DNA of 64,000 bases from Atlantibacter sp. RC6 (GCF_014193285.1 NZ_JACHZE010000001.1:62001-126000), one strand, 5' to 3'; shown: positions 1 through 13,192, counted from the stretch's first letter. Numbers and translations are program-made. Notes: generated by a model from the sequence alone, not told the origin.

Positions 1-900
1 AGCAAAATCCAGCGCCTGCTGATCCTGCGCGTCATCGCAATCCAGCTCCACCCGGCTTTGCCGCCACCAGGGCGCCATAGCCTGACGCGACTCATCCAAC
101 AGGGCCTCATAGCCCCGATCTGCCGCCGTTTTTAACGCCGCCAGATTCTGCGCCTCAAAGCCATCATGGGTGTGATCAGGGTCGCCCGCGATCCAGCAGA
201 TTTTTTCACAACACAACGTTTCGCCCTGGGCGACATGGGCCGTGGCGTGCTGCAACAGTTTGCGGTTAACGGCGCTGATGCGATTAACCGCATGGGTCAC
301 CGTGCAGTGGCAGCCGATAGACACATCGATCTGGCTACCCTGCACGCGATAAACGCCCTGCAAGTAGCGCTCGTCATACACCCGCAGCGAGATTTCATCC
401 AGATGCTGCCGCCCGCTGTTGGTCTGGGTCGCGTCAATGCCAGTGGTCAGTTTTATCTGCGCCGCGCCGTGCAGCGGGGTTATTGAAAGCCGCATGGCAA
501 ACAACGATTTTTGAGCGGCAGAAAGAAAGCGGCGGCTTGTGATGCGGTAGCGCCGCCCGTTCGGGGCGCGCCAGAGCACATCACGCATAACTTCGCCGCT
601 GGAAAATGACAGTTCGCGCCGCCAGTCGAGGATTTCTCCGGATAGCAAACTAAAAATGGCTCCATCGATTTCTAAATCCATGCCCACCACGTCGGGCAAA
701 TTAATCAGCTCGGTGACGTCCCGCTCCCCTGCGCGGTGGTACAAGCCTGCCATGTACATGCCGCGGTTTTGCTGGCTGTAACTCTCTTCGTGGGTGGCGC
801 GGATACCCAGATAGCCGTTTCCTGCCGCCATCAGCGTGGCGTATTTGTTCAGGCAATGCGGGTCGAAGCGCGCTTCATTTAGCGTGGTCATCGGTTTCAT
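1..900 (-). CDS. ycjT: GH65 glycoside phosphorylase (kojibiose phosphorylase-like), 5' part only
   Basis: The gene starts at 900 and runs off the left edge, so only the first 300 codons are present. Its ATG overlaps the TGA of the preceding ycjS as ATGA, which points to translational coupling. The translation opens MKPMTTLNEARFDPHC and contains the N-terminal beta-sandwich region of GH65 enzymes; the catalytic domain lies outside the window. The E. coli homologue YcjT is a kojibiose phosphorylase that releases beta-glucose 1-phosphate. Assignment rests on remembered similarity and on its place at the end of a ycjM-S type operon. Confidence 0.8.
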   Translation of the reverse strand, partial: MKPMTTLNEARFDPHCLNKYATLMAAGNGYLGIRATHEESYSQQNRGMYMAGLYHRAGERDVTELINLPDVVGMDLEIDGAIFSLLSGEILDWRRELSFSSGEVMRDVLWRAPNGRRYRITSRRFLSAAQKSLFAMRLSITPLHGAAQIKLTTGIDATQTNSGRQHLDEISLRVYDERYLQGVYRVQGSQIDVSIGCHCTVTHAVNRISAVNRKLLQHATAHVAQGETLCCEKICWIAGDPDHTHDGFEAQNLAALKTAADRGYEALLDESRQAMAPWWRQSRVELDCDDAQDQQALDFA

Positions 901-1943
901 AGGGCGACGGTGACTCCCTGCTCAGCGGCGTCATAAATTGCCTGTACCAGCCGCTGGATCTGATAGCCCTGCTCCGCATCGGCCAGGGCTACCGGGCTGC
1001 CTTTCACCGCATCAACAAAAGCGGTCATGGAGCGGAAATGACGCAGGTCATCCGCCGCTTCTCGCTGCATCAACGTGACCAGTTCTCCGGCTTCATCGTG
1101 ATAAATATGCGCCGGGAACAGCGTACCGCCGGCTTTATCCCCGCAGAACTGGACGTTCATGATGCTTTGTTCAGGAATATTCAGCGCGAACGAGGTTTCC
1201 AGGCGCAGAATGCCGCCGTTAGTGAATTCGAGCGTGGCGAACAGCGCGTCTTCAACGGTGTAACTCGCCGGGTCCCATGCGCCGAATTGCCCATTGTTTT
1301 TGGTGGTCCCCAGTTTCTGGAAGCTGTGGGCGGTGACGCATTTCACCGCCGGGAACCCCAGCACAAACAGCGCGGCATCCAGCATATGGATACCGATGTC
1401 AATAAGCGGCCCGCCGCCCTGGAGCGCTTTATTGGTGAATACGCCCCAGCCCGGAACGCCGCAGCGGCGCAGCGCACGGGCATTCGTCACGTAGACTTCG
1501 CCCAGCGTGCCCGCTGCGACCTGCTCGCGCAGCAACTGCACGTCAAGGGCGAAACGATGGTGGAAATCATAAGCCAGTAGCCGATCGGCTTTGCGCGCCG
1601 CCAGGCGCATCTCGTCCGCTTCCTGCGGCGTCATCGCCGGCGGTTTCTCACACATCACGTGGCAGCCCGCCGCCAGTGCGGCCAGCACATGCTGATAATG
1701 AAACCGATTGGGCGAACAGACGCTGACCACATCCGGGCGCAGCGTCGACAACAGGGTATCCACATCATCAAACGCCGCGCAGCCGTACTTATTGGCAAAC
1801 GTCTGCGCCTGTTCTGGCCGGTTATCGCAGACGCCCACCAGCTCGGTATCCGGACAGGCGTGATAAAACGATGCGTGAACCCGTTCGGCAATATTACCCG
1901 CGCCGATAATGGCAACGCGCAATTTCTTGTCGCTACCGCTCAT
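897..1943 (-). CDS. ycjS: NAD-dependent glucoside 3-dehydrogenase, Gfo/Idh/MocA family
   Basis: A Rossmann motif GAGNIAERVHASF near the N terminus and CEKPPAMTP about 90 residues later are typical of the GFO/IDH/MocA family. The open frame extends 65 codons further upstream, but that stretch overlaps ycjR, so I chose the ATG at 1943, preceded by a GGAGC ribosome site; this gives 348 residues. In E. coli YcjS oxidises D-glucopyranosides to 3-keto sugars, acting with YcjR and YcjQ to interconvert gulosides and glucosides. The gap to ycjR is 13 bases. Confidence 0.88.
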   Translation of the reverse strand: MSGSDKKLRVAIIGAGNIAERVHASFYHACPDTELVGVCDNRPEQAQTFANKYGCAAFDDVDTLLSTLRPDVVSVCSPNRFHYQHVLAALAAGCHVMCEKPPAMTPQEADEMRLAARKADRLLAYDFHHRFALDVQLLREQVAAGTLGEVYVTNARALRRCGVPGWGVFTNKALQGGGPLIDIGIHMLDAALFVLGFPAVKCVTAHSFQKLGTTKNNGQFGAWDPASYTVEDALFATLEFTNGGILRLETSFALNIPEQSIMNVQFCGDKAGGTLFPAHIYHDEAGELVTLMQREAADDLRHFRSMTAFVDAVKGSPVALADAEQGYQIQRLVQAIYDAAEQGVTVAL

Positions 1944-1956
1944 AGTGCTCCGCCCC

Positions 1957-2745
1957 TTAGCATGACCGTAAGAAAGCGAGTGACTGGCGGTAGGCGGCGG
2001 CAGGATCGTCGGCGCGGACGCGGCACTCGTATACGACCCACCCGTCATAATCATTGGCGCGCAACGTATCAAAATGCTTCTTGAAATCGATGCAGCCGCT
2101 ACCCGGCTGGTAGCGATGATTATCCGCAAGGTGAACATGACCGAGCAGGTCGCGATGGGTAGTCAGCGCCGCGCTCAGGTCGTCCTCTTCAATGTTCATA
2201 TGGTAGAAGTCGCCGATGATCTGCACGTTGCGATACTCGCCTTCGTCGATATAGCGACGCGCGTCGGCGAGGGTGTTGATCATGTGATCCTGATAGCGAT
2301 TCAGCGGCTCAAGGAAAATTATAGTGCCTGTGCGGCGCGCCACCGCATCAAGCTGGCGCAGCGAATCGCTCACCGCTTTGCGATCCCCCTCGACGCTACG
2401 CGGCGAAACCATCGGTGGCAGACGGTAAGTAAACATCCCCCAGGCGGCGGGAACGATAATCCCCTTGCCGCCCACTTCCGCCAGCGCCTCCAGAATGCGG
2501 GTGATCTGCGCGATACCGTTCAGGCGGCGCTCTTCGATAAAGTCGCCAATCCAGCCGTCATAGCCGCCGCAGGCGGTGACCACCGGTAAGCCGGTCTCCT
2601 GGATAGCGGCTTTGACTTCCGCCAGATTGTCTACCAGCAGCTTGCCGTCGATTTCAAAGCCGTCAAAGCCCATTGCCTTGATATAACGGAATTTCTCTTC
2701 GATATCCTGCGGGAAAAATGCCTGATTCTGGGTTGCGATTTTCAT
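1957..2745 (-). CDS. ycjR: sugar epimerase/isomerase, TIM-barrel family
   Basis: The 262-residue protein begins MKIATQNQAFFPQDIEEKF and contains acidic and histidine metal-ligand motifs of the AP-endonuclease-2-like TIM barrel (FLEPLNRYQDH, IGDFYHMNIEE, HVHLADNHRY). The E. coli homologue epimerises 3-keto-gulosides to 3-keto-glucosides at C4. A GGAGG ribosome site sits just upstream of the start. It lies between the two dehydrogenases it is expected to serve. Confidence 0.88.
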   Translation of the reverse strand: MKIATQNQAFFPQDIEEKFRYIKAMGFDGFEIDGKLLVDNLAEVKAAIQETGLPVVTACGGYDGWIGDFIEERRLNGIAQITRILEALAEVGGKGIIVPAAWGMFTYRLPPMVSPRSVEGDRKAVSDSLRQLDAVARRTGTIIFLEPLNRYQDHMINTLADARRYIDEGEYRNVQIIGDFYHMNIEEDDLSAALTTHRDLLGHVHLADNHRYQPGSGCIDFKKHFDTLRANDYDGWVVYECRVRADDPAAAYRQSLAFLRSC

Positions 2746-2763
2746 TTTCTACCTCCGTGTAAT

Positions 2764-3816
2764 TTAAAACGTGACGCCCATTTTGATGCTCAGCTCCGGC
2801 TGGCGATCGACATACTTCATGTAGCTCTCCGGGCTGCTGGCGAAAGTCACCACCGGGTCGATTAATTCTTCGCAGTTGAGATAACCGTTCATCAGTAATT
2901 CCCAACAGGTTTCTTCAATGCGTTTGCGATTCCAGCGCGGGTAGTCCGGGTTGGGCTCGCTACTGGCGCGGGAAAAGACTATTTTGGCGTTATTGAAATG
3001 CGCCTCACGGCCCAGGTTGAACCCCGCCGGGAAGGGTTTGGCGAACGCGATATAGGAAATGGTGCCGCCATAGGCCAGGCCGCGCAGCGCGCTTTGCAAG
3101 GCATCGGCATAACCGCTGGATTCGATAATGCTGTCGGCGCCCTGCTTGCCGGTCAGCCGTTTGATCTCCAGCCCGACATCGCACTCCAGCGGGTTAAGGC
3201 AGAAATCTGCGCCGTGTCGCCGGGCGATATCACAGCGATGAGCAATAGGATCGATGCCGATGACAATCGACGCCCCCGCTTTTTTGGCAAGCTGGATGGC
3301 GATTTGCCCAATCGCGCCGAGACCAAACACCACCACGAAATCCCCGACCCGTACATTGGCGTCGCGCACACCGCTCATGGCGAACTGCGCCGGATCGTAG
3401 CAAACCGCGTTTTTCCAGCTTGCGCCGTCAGGCATTTTGCGTAGCTTGTAGTTGTTCACGCCATTAACAATGACGGTTTCCTGAAGCGGGCCATAGGTAC
3501 AAACGCGATCGCCTTTTTTCACCGCGCTGACCTCTGCACCGATCTCAATCACATCGCCCACGACCATATTGCCAAGCTGGAATTGACCGAACTGGATACC
3601 GCGCGGGGCGCCTTCCGGGCGCGGCATAAACATTTGCCATTCCGGGTTAAAATCTTCATCAATGAACGGGCTGGCGGCGCGGAAGTCCACCACTTCAGTG
3701 CCGTGCTTCGGCGCGCCGAACAGCACCTTAATTTTGACTTCATTGGCCGCCACCGGGCGGTCCTGATACTCCACAAGCGCCGCCACGCGCGGCTCAGATG
3801 CGATTAACTTTTTCAT
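2764..3816 (-). CDS. ycjQ: zinc-type alcohol dehydrogenase, guloside 3-dehydrogenase-like
   Basis: A medium-chain dehydrogenase with the nucleotide-binding motif GLGAIGQIAIQLAKKAGA in its middle and the GDRVCTYGP loop before it. The ATG at 3816 follows an AGGGA ribosome site and gives 350 residues; a TTG two codons further upstream is less likely. In E. coli YcjQ reduces the 3-keto-guloside intermediate. It is the third enzyme of the Q-R-S set and is placed directly behind the transporter genes. Confidence 0.88.
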   Translation of the reverse strand: MKKLIASEPRVAALVEYQDRPVAANEVKIKVLFGAPKHGTEVVDFRAASPFIDEDFNPEWQMFMPRPEGAPRGIQFGQFQLGNMVVGDVIEIGAEVSAVKKGDRVCTYGPLQETVIVNGVNNYKLRKMPDGASWKNAVCYDPAQFAMSGVRDANVRVGDFVVVFGLGAIGQIAIQLAKKAGASIVIGIDPIAHRCDIARRHGADFCLNPLECDVGLEIKRLTGKQGADSIIESSGYADALQSALRGLAYGGTISYIAFAKPFPAGFNLGREAHFNNAKIVFSRASSEPNPDYPRWNRKRIEETCWELLMNGYLNCEELIDPVVTFASSPESYMKYVDRQPELSIKMGVTF

Positions 3817-3842
3817 TAACAATCCCTGAATATTAAGTGCGG

Positions 3843-4685
3843 TTAGCCTTTAACGCCGCCCGCGGTTAAGCCACTTTTGATAAAACGTTCGGAAAGCGCG
3901 TACATCACCACTACCGGCAGCGCGGTCACCAGCGATGCCGCCATCATGCGTCCCCAGATGTAATCAGGGGTGCTGAACAGCGCGTTCAGCCCAACGGGAA
4001 GCGTGAAGTTGCTGGCGCTGGACAAGAAAATTGAGGCGAACAGAAAGTCGTTCCACGCCACCATAAAGCAGTAAACAAATACCGAGATCAGACCGGAAAT
4101 CGCCAGCGGGACGGTGATATAAAAGATGATCTGCAACCGGTTCAGGCCATCCATCATGGCGGCTTCTTCAATTTCGTCCGGCAGCGTGTCGAAGTAGCTT
4201 TTCAGCATAAACACCGCCGTTGGCAGGGTCTGGGTCACCATGGTGATAATCAGCGCCATTTCCGTGTCGTAGATCCCGAGAGCGGTGATGATTTTGAACA
4301 ACGGCACCACCAGCAAAATCCCGGAAAACATATACACGGTGTAGAAGCTGGCATTGACCGCCATGCGTCCTTTAAAGCGCAGTTTGGACAGCGCGTAGGC
4401 CCCGAGGATGCCAATCGCCACCGCCAGCCCGGACGACACCAGCGACACCACCAGGCTGTTCTGGAAATAGGTGACGAACGGAAAAATAGTCGGGTTAAAA
4501 ATGTCGAGGTAGTGCTGGAGCGTCCAGTGCTGCGGCAGCAGCGTCGGATGCAGCGAGATCGCCTCTTTTGAGCTTTTGAACGACGTCATTAGCATCACAA
4601 AAAAGGGAAACAACGTAATACCAAGAAACAGCATCAGCCCGATATAAAAGCCGACGCGCGGCGCAAGGCGTTTATTTATTGCCAT
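3843..4685 (-). CDS. ycjP: ABC sugar transporter permease
   Basis: The 280-residue membrane protein has about six hydrophobic segments and the EAA-loop motif EEAAMMDGLNRLQIIF, where permeases of the carbohydrate uptake type 1 family contact the ATPase. It overlaps the end of ycjO by 14 bases, so the two permeases are probably coupled and form a heterodimer. No ATPase gene lies in the window; in E. coli it is ycjV, further downstream in the operon. Confidence 0.9.
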   Translation of the reverse strand: MAINKRLAPRVGFYIGLMLFLGITLFPFFVMLMTSFKSSKEAISLHPTLLPQHWTLQHYLDIFNPTIFPFVTYFQNSLVVSLVSSGLAVAIGILGAYALSKLRFKGRMAVNASFYTVYMFSGILLVVPLFKIITALGIYDTEMALIITMVTQTLPTAVFMLKSYFDTLPDEIEEAAMMDGLNRLQIIFYITVPLAISGLISVFVYCFMVAWNDFLFASIFLSSASNFTLPVGLNALFSTPDYIWGRMMAASLVTALPVVVMYALSERFIKSGLTAGGVKG

Positions 4686-5550
4686 GGAGATTTACCCGTT
4701 TTCTGGAAATCAGGATCACGGCGAACACAATGGCGAACAGCACCACAGATATCGCCGAGGCTTTGCCTAAATCGTTAAATGCGAACGCGGTTTTGTAGAG
4801 ATAGACGCCGAGAATGTCGACTTTGGTGGTCAGTAGCCAGACGTCGGCGAACATGTAAAACATCCAGATAGTGCGCAGCGTGATCACCGTCGCCAGCACC
4901 GGCATAATCGCTGGCAGTGTGACGATACGAAACCGCTGCCAGGCGTTCGCGCCGTCCATTTCCGCCGCTTCGTACAGTGATTTGTCGATGGTCTGCAAAA
5001 TCGCCAGGAACGAGATAAACGCGTAAGGGAAATAGCGCCAGATAGCGAACAGCACCACCAGCACAAAACTGCTGCCGGGGTTGTCGAACCACAGCGGGGC
5101 TTTTTCGTACAGATGCAGGACATCCACGCCGAGGTAGTTCACCAACCCGTAACCGTTGTTGAACATGTACTTCCAGGCGAACACCAGCGAGATCGACGGC
5201 GTAACGTAAGAGAGGATCACCAGCGAGCGCGCGGTTTTGCGAAAACGAAATTCGCGGTTAAAAAACAGCGCGACCGCCAGCCCCAGGCCAGAGCTCCCCA
5301 TGACCACCAGCGCGGTGTACCAGAAGGTGGTCCACAGCGCGTGCCAGAATCCAGGATCGCTGAGAATGCCGACATAGTTCGCCAACCCCACGAAATGCGC
5401 GGCAATGCGCGGATTCAACGGCAGGCGCAGAAAACTGATTTCAACATTCGAAAGCATTGGCCATGCCACCAGGCCGCCCAGCAAAACCAGGCTGGGGGCC
5501 AGTAGCATCAGAGCGAATGGCAAATCTGAACGACCAGAAAATACCTTCAT
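4672..5550 (-). CDS. ycjO: ABC sugar transporter permease
   Basis: The 292-residue integral membrane protein resembles MalF/UgpA-type permeases. Its EAA loop reads EAAEMDGANAWQRFRIVTLP. It follows the binding-protein gene after 22 bases and overlaps ycjP. It should pair with YcjP to carry the oligosaccharide or glycoside captured by YcjN. Confidence 0.9.
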   Translation of the reverse strand: MKVFSGRSDLPFALMLLAPSLVLLGGLVAWPMLSNVEISFLRLPLNPRIAAHFVGLANYVGILSDPGFWHALWTTFWYTALVVMGSSGLGLAVALFFNREFRFRKTARSLVILSYVTPSISLVFAWKYMFNNGYGLVNYLGVDVLHLYEKAPLWFDNPGSSFVLVVLFAIWRYFPYAFISFLAILQTIDKSLYEAAEMDGANAWQRFRIVTLPAIMPVLATVITLRTIWMFYMFADVWLLTTKVDILGVYLYKTAFAFNDLGKASAISVVLFAIVFAVILISRKRVNLHGNK

Positions 5551-5572
5551 AACACCCCTTCCCTGTGATGAT

Positions 5573-6862
5573 TTAATGCGCTGCCAGCTCGGCGATGCGC
5601 GCCTGGCTCTGGGCGAGCGTGGCGTTAACGTCCTTGTTGCCCACGGTCACGTTATTCACCATGGCGTTCAGCGCGCCGGAGCCGGTGATGTCGCCCATAC
5701 GGGTGAAGTTTTTATCGCCGACCGAACCAAATACCTGCACGTTGGGATACTGGGCGATAAGCTGAGCAGGCAATTCGCCAAAGGCTTTGATCACCGGATT
5801 GTCTTTATAGGACGGGGTATCCGAAACGGCGCGGAGGACCGGCAGCGCTGCGCCTGGCGACATCAGCACCCAGTCAGCCGCGTTTTGCCCCTGCTCCATA
5901 AACATCACGAATTTTTTCGCCGCGTCGGTTTCGGCTTCGGTCTGGCCCGCCGTCAGCGTCAACGAGGTGATCATTCCGTACACCGCGGGTGACTTCTGGT
6001 TTGGCACCACAAATCCCAGATCCTGCGGGTCCCCTTCGCTGTAAACGGCAGGCAGGATATAAGTGGAGTAAATCGCCATCGGCGCGGCGCCGTTCATAAA
6101 GGCGTCTTTGATTTCCATCACGTCGTTGGAGCCCGGCATGGTGTCTTTGGCCAGCGTCTGATAGAACGTCAGCGCCTGGGCCATTTGCGGGGTATCGATG
6201 GTTACCGCGCCGCTGGCATCAAACACGTTGGCGTTATTCGACAGCGCAAACTGGGAAAATGCCTGTTCGGTCATCACGCTCTCTGCGGTCGGCAGCGCGA
6301 TGCCGTATTTTTTATGCGCCGGATCGTTTAACGCGTCAGCGGCAACCAGCAGCGAATCCCAGTCCTGCGGCGGTTGTAAACCGGCGTTAGCCAGCACCGA
6401 TTTTTTGTACCAGACGCCCTGGATCCAGGCGCTAATCGGCACGCCGGTCCAGGCTTTGGCGTCTTCGGTGCGCACAATGCGCAATATGCCGTCGTAAAAG
6501 GCGTTATCGCCCAGGGTGGTAATCACCTCCTGAATCGCATCACGATCCAGCAGTTGCTCTTTATCCATGACTTTGGCGTAGTCATGGCTGATCTCGATGA
6601 TTTCCGGTAGGGCCCCGGAACGGGCCAGGGTGGTCACTTTAGTGTTATAGGCGTCTTCTTCCACCGGCACTTGTTTAACCGTAATCCCCGGATTCTGCTG
6701 TTCGAAGCGTTCAATCAGTTTACTAATAACCGCCTGGCGCTCCTGCTCAACAGAGGAGTGCATAAACTCAATGGTGACGGAATCCTTTTTATCATCTTTG
6801 CAGCCTGCCAACAGGGCGCAGGCAACCAGTGCTGATAACAGCACAATTTTATTTTTCCGCAT
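5573..6862 (-). CDS. ycjN: ABC sugar transporter solute-binding lipoprotein
   Basis: The 429-residue protein starts with a lipoprotein signal peptide ending in the lipobox LLAGC, so Cys21 should be lipidated. The mature part is a family 1 extracellular solute-binding protein. Position +2 after the cysteine is Lys, so it is not expected to be kept in the inner membrane by an Asp signal. Its gene precedes the two permeases, the usual importer order. Confidence 0.9.
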   Translation of the reverse strand: MRKNKIVLLSALVACALLAGCKDDKKDSVTIEFMHSSVEQERQAVISKLIERFEQQNPGITVKQVPVEEDAYNTKVTTLARSGALPEIIEISHDYAKVMDKEQLLDRDAIQEVITTLGDNAFYDGILRIVRTEDAKAWTGVPISAWIQGVWYKKSVLANAGLQPPQDWDSLLVAADALNDPAHKKYGIALPTAESVMTEQAFSQFALSNNANVFDASGAVTIDTPQMAQALTFYQTLAKDTMPGSNDVMEIKDAFMNGAAPMAIYSTYILPAVYSEGDPQDLGFVVPNQKSPAVYGMITSLTLTAGQTEAETDAAKKFVMFMEQGQNAADWVLMSPGAALPVLRAVSDTPSYKDNPVIKAFGELPAQLIAQYPNVQVFGSVGDKNFTRMGDITGSGALNAMVNNVTVGNKDVNATLAQSQARIAELAAH

Positions 6863-6880
6863 GGTAATTTCCTTTATGTA

Positions 6881-8560
6881 TTAGTTAAGCCACAGCGATT
6901 GCCAGGGACCTAACGTTATTGCATTCCCATTAATAAACTCGCCGCGGATTAATTCCTGATATTGCCCCTGCCCTAATGATAACGACTGAGGGCGGTCGGT
7001 GAAATTAAATAGCGCGGTAATTTTTTCTTCCTGCGCGTTGCCTCGAATAATTTCCAGCACGCCATGGCATTTTTCATTAATGCTAAATTCGCTGTCAGGA
7101 TGGAAAGCGGGATGGCGCTGGCGAACCGTAATAAGTTGCGTAAGGGCTTCCAGGGTGCGCGCGCGCAAATTTTCAGGCTGCGCCATTAACGCTTCAATTT
7201 CCGACTCGCTATATTTCTGGCGATTAATCGCCCGGTTATAGCCCAGACGCTCCACGCCCAGATAATCATTACGCGAACCCAGCACGCTTTGAATATATAC
7301 CGCCGGCACGCCCGGGAAGGTTAATAACAGCGCGTGCGCCAGCGTAAATCTCGCCAGCCGCTCGTCATCATTACAGACTGGCGGCGTGAGAGCATCCATA
7401 TAAGTCACGTTTAATTCGTAAGGGCTGCGGGTGCCGTCGGGATTATTTTTCCAGTTAACCTTCGCGCCTTCGTTTTCCAGCGTGTCAACTAAGGTCAGAA
7501 TTTCCTGTTCGTCAATAATACCGCGCAGCGGATTCAAACCAATGCCGTCATGGGACGCGAGGAAATTAAACCAGGTGGTGCGCCCGTCGCCCTTCGGCGG
7601 CAACACGCTGGCCCAGCGTTTCAGCGTACTCACGGACTGGGTGCGAATGGCATGGAGCACCAGCGGCGGTAGCGGGAATTGATACACCATATGCGCTTCA
7701 TCGCCGCCGTTGCCCAGGTAAGAAACGTTGTCTTTATGGGGCACATTGGTTTCAGTAATAATCTTCGTGCCAGGCGCGACGATATCAGCAATGGCGCGGA
7801 ACAGTTTTACCAGCAGGTGGGTGTTTTCCAGATGAATGCAGGAGGTGCCGGGGGTTTTCCACATAAAGCCCACGGCGTCCAGCCGGACATAATCGGCCCC
7901 CTGCTCAAGATAGTGGATCAGCACATCCACCATTGCCAGCAGTACGTTAGGGTTGGCGAAATTGAGGTCAACCTGGTCTGCGCTAAAGGTTGTCCAGACA
8001 GATTTTGTCTCGCCATCAGCAAAAGTGAATGGCGTTAACAGCGGCAATGCCCGGGGACGCGTGACGGCGGATAAATCCACGCCCGGGTCGACGGTAATAA
8101 AGAAGTTCTGATATTCCGGGCGTTGATCAATAAAACCTTTAAACCATTCACTTTCGGCTGACATATGATTACATACGAAATCAAACATCAGGCGAGTAGA
8201 TTTTTTGATGGCGCTAATATCACGCCAGTCGCCGTAATCAGGCGCAACCTGATAATAGTCCTTTACTGAAAACCCATCATCAGAAGTCCAGGGATAAAAC
8301 GGTAAGAAATGAACAATGGGAAATGCGCTGGCGAGATAGTTATTATAAAAACGTCTGAACGTCGACAACGTTTTTTCATTCGCTGCCGAGAATTGATCGG
8401 CATAAGTAATAAGCACCACATCAGATTCATCCCACCCCTGCTTGCGCGCGGATATAATGTTACGCTTACCTTCAAGAATACGGGAAATTAATTTCCCCCG
8501 GAGAGCATCATTAAAACCATCAGAATAGATGCGTTCAATAATCTGAATTATTTTGTCCAT
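6881..8560 (-). CDS. ycjM: GH13 glucosyl phosphorylase (glucosylglycerate phosphorylase-like)
   Basis: First gene of the ycj operon. The ATG at 8560 gives 559 residues, the length I recall for E. coli YcjM; a GTG nine codons upstream is also open. The GH13 catalytic blocks are visible: VRLDAVGF with the nucleophile Asp, ITETNVPH with the acid/base Glu, and SHDGIGLNPLRG. The E. coli enzyme phosphorolyses glucosylglycerate to glucose 1-phosphate and glycerate. Sucrose phosphorylase is a close relative, so the exact substrate is an inference. Confidence 0.88.
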   Translation of the reverse strand: MDKIIQIIERIYSDGFNDALRGKLISRILEGKRNIISARKQGWDESDVVLITYADQFSAANEKTLSTFRRFYNNYLASAFPIVHFLPFYPWTSDDGFSVKDYYQVAPDYGDWRDISAIKKSTRLMFDFVCNHMSAESEWFKGFIDQRPEYQNFFITVDPGVDLSAVTRPRALPLLTPFTFADGETKSVWTTFSADQVDLNFANPNVLLAMVDVLIHYLEQGADYVRLDAVGFMWKTPGTSCIHLENTHLLVKLFRAIADIVAPGTKIITETNVPHKDNVSYLGNGGDEAHMVYQFPLPPLVLHAIRTQSVSTLKRWASVLPPKGDGRTTWFNFLASHDGIGLNPLRGIIDEQEILTLVDTLENEGAKVNWKNNPDGTRSPYELNVTYMDALTPPVCNDDERLARFTLAHALLLTFPGVPAVYIQSVLGSRNDYLGVERLGYNRAINRQKYSESEIEALMAQPENLRARTLEALTQLITVRQRHPAFHPDSEFSINEKCHGVLEIIRGNAQEEKITALFNFTDRPQSLSLGQGQYQELIRGEFINGNAITLGPWQSLWLN

Positions 8561-8753
8561 TTTTGTTTTCCATGGTAGCGGTCCCACGGAAAGGAAATCT
8601 ACTCCTGAGCCTTATTTATGTCAATGAGATCGCCCTCACAGAAATCATCATTACATCCTTTGCCGGGGGCAAAACTATGTTTTATATTTCCTCTGGCCGT
8701 TATCAATCATCATTTAAATAAATATTATTTAAAATGGCATATAAATAAGATAT
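8561..8753. other. ycjM promoter region between ycjM and the pntB terminator
   Basis: This AT-rich gap must hold the minus-strand promoter of the ycj operon. Around 8712-8735 there is an imperfect AT-rich dyad (ATTTAAATAA and TTATTTAAA). I see no convincing LacI-type operator palindrome and no clear -35/-10 pair. Confidence 0.35.
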
Positions 8754-8780
8754 AAAAAAAACCGCTCCGGAGAGCGGTTA
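8754..8780 (-). terminator. Rho-independent terminator of pntAB
   Basis: On the minus strand the hairpin ACCGCTC-loop-GAGCGGT follows the end of pntB and is followed by a run of T residues. It separates pntAB from the ycj operon, which is on the same strand. Confidence 0.85.
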
Positions 8781-8796
8781 TTCATTGCATTGGTCA

Positions 8797-10188
<1,392 letters not shown>

Positions 10189-10195
10189 TTACCCC

Positions 10196-12247
<2,052 letters not shown>

Positions 12248-13192
12248 ATGAAGCTCAAGAATTCCCTTCTGGTGTCTGCTGTGTTGTCGCTCTGCGCCTT
12301 GTCCGCGCAAGCCGCTACCGAATTAACGCCAGAGCAGGCAGCCGCGCTGAAACCCTTTGACCGTATCACTATCACGGGAAGGTTCAACGCAATTAACGAG
12401 GCGGCCTCCGCCATTTCACGTAAAGCCGACCGCGTGGGTGCCGCCTCATTTTATATCGTTGATACCAGTGATGCGGGCAACAGCGGCAACTGGCGCGTCA
12501 TTGCAGACGTTTACCATGAAAACGCGCAAAAAGCAGATGCGCCTAAAAACCGTGTGATCGCGGGCGTGATGGAACTGCCGAAAGACCAGGCTGTTCTGCT
12601 TGAGCCTTTTGATACCGTGACCGTGCAGGGTTTCTATCGCAGCCAGCCGGAAGTCAACGAAGCCATCGCTAAAGCGGCAAAAGCCAAAGATGCAGCCTCT
12701 TTCTACATCGTCCGCCAGGTTGATGCCAACCAGGGCGGCAACCAACGCATCACCGCGTTTATCTATAAAGCCGATGCCAAAAAACGTGTCGTGCAGAGCC
12801 CGGACGCCATCCCGGCGGATTCCGAAGCCGGACGCGCAGCGTTGGCTGCCGGTGGCGAAGCGGCCAAACAGGTTGAGATCCCGGGCGTTGCCACCACGGC
12901 TGCGCCGAGCAGCGATGTGGGCCGTTTCTTTGAAACCCAGTCATCGAAAGGCGGTCGTTACACTGTCACTCTGCCGGACGGAACCAAAATCCAGGAAGTG
13001 AATAAAATCACCGCCGCGCAAATGGTGCCGTTTGATAGCGTGAAGTTCACCGGCAACTACGGCAACATGACGGAAATTTCCTACCAGGTGGCGAAACGCG
13101 CCGCGAAAAAAGGCGCGAAATATTATCATATTACGCGTCAGTGGCAGGAGCGCGGCGGCAACATTACCATCAGCGCCGACCTCTACAAGTAA
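12248..13192 (+). CDS. ydgH: periplasmic DUF1471 protein YdgH
   Basis: The 314-residue protein has a cleavable signal peptide (MKLKNSLLVSAVLSLCALS, ending AQA) and three copies of the YhcN/BhsA-type DUF1471 fold, near mature residues 10-80, 90-165 and 235-292. Each carries an ASFYIV or KYYHIT strand motif. An ATG two codons upstream is also possible; I chose the one matching the E. coli length. Family members are small stress-linked envelope proteins; the precise role is not established. Confidence 0.9.
   Translation: MKLKNSLLVSAVLSLCALSAQAATELTPEQAAALKPFDRITITGRFNAINEAASAISRKADRVGAASFYIVDTSDAGNSGNWRVIADVYHENAQKADAPKNRVIAGVMELPKDQAVLLEPFDTVTVQGFYRSQPEVNEAIAKAAKAKDAASFYIVRQVDANQGGNQRITAFIYKADAKKRVVQSPDAIPADSEAGRAALAAGGEAAKQVEIPGVATTAAPSSDVGRFFETQSSKGGRYTVTLPDGTKIQEVNKITAAQMVPFDSVKFTGNYGNMTEISYQVAKRAAKKGAKYYHITRQWQERGGNITISADLYK

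Noticed and set aside
1943-2138. 65-codon N-terminal extension of ycjS
   Set aside because: It overlaps ycjR and precedes the conserved Rossmann start; the ATG at 1943 has its own ribosome site.
1038-2589. Long plus-strand frames opposite ycjS and ycjR
   Set aside because: They lie antisense to well-supported genes with good starts and have no family features; GC-rich codon bias opens such frames.
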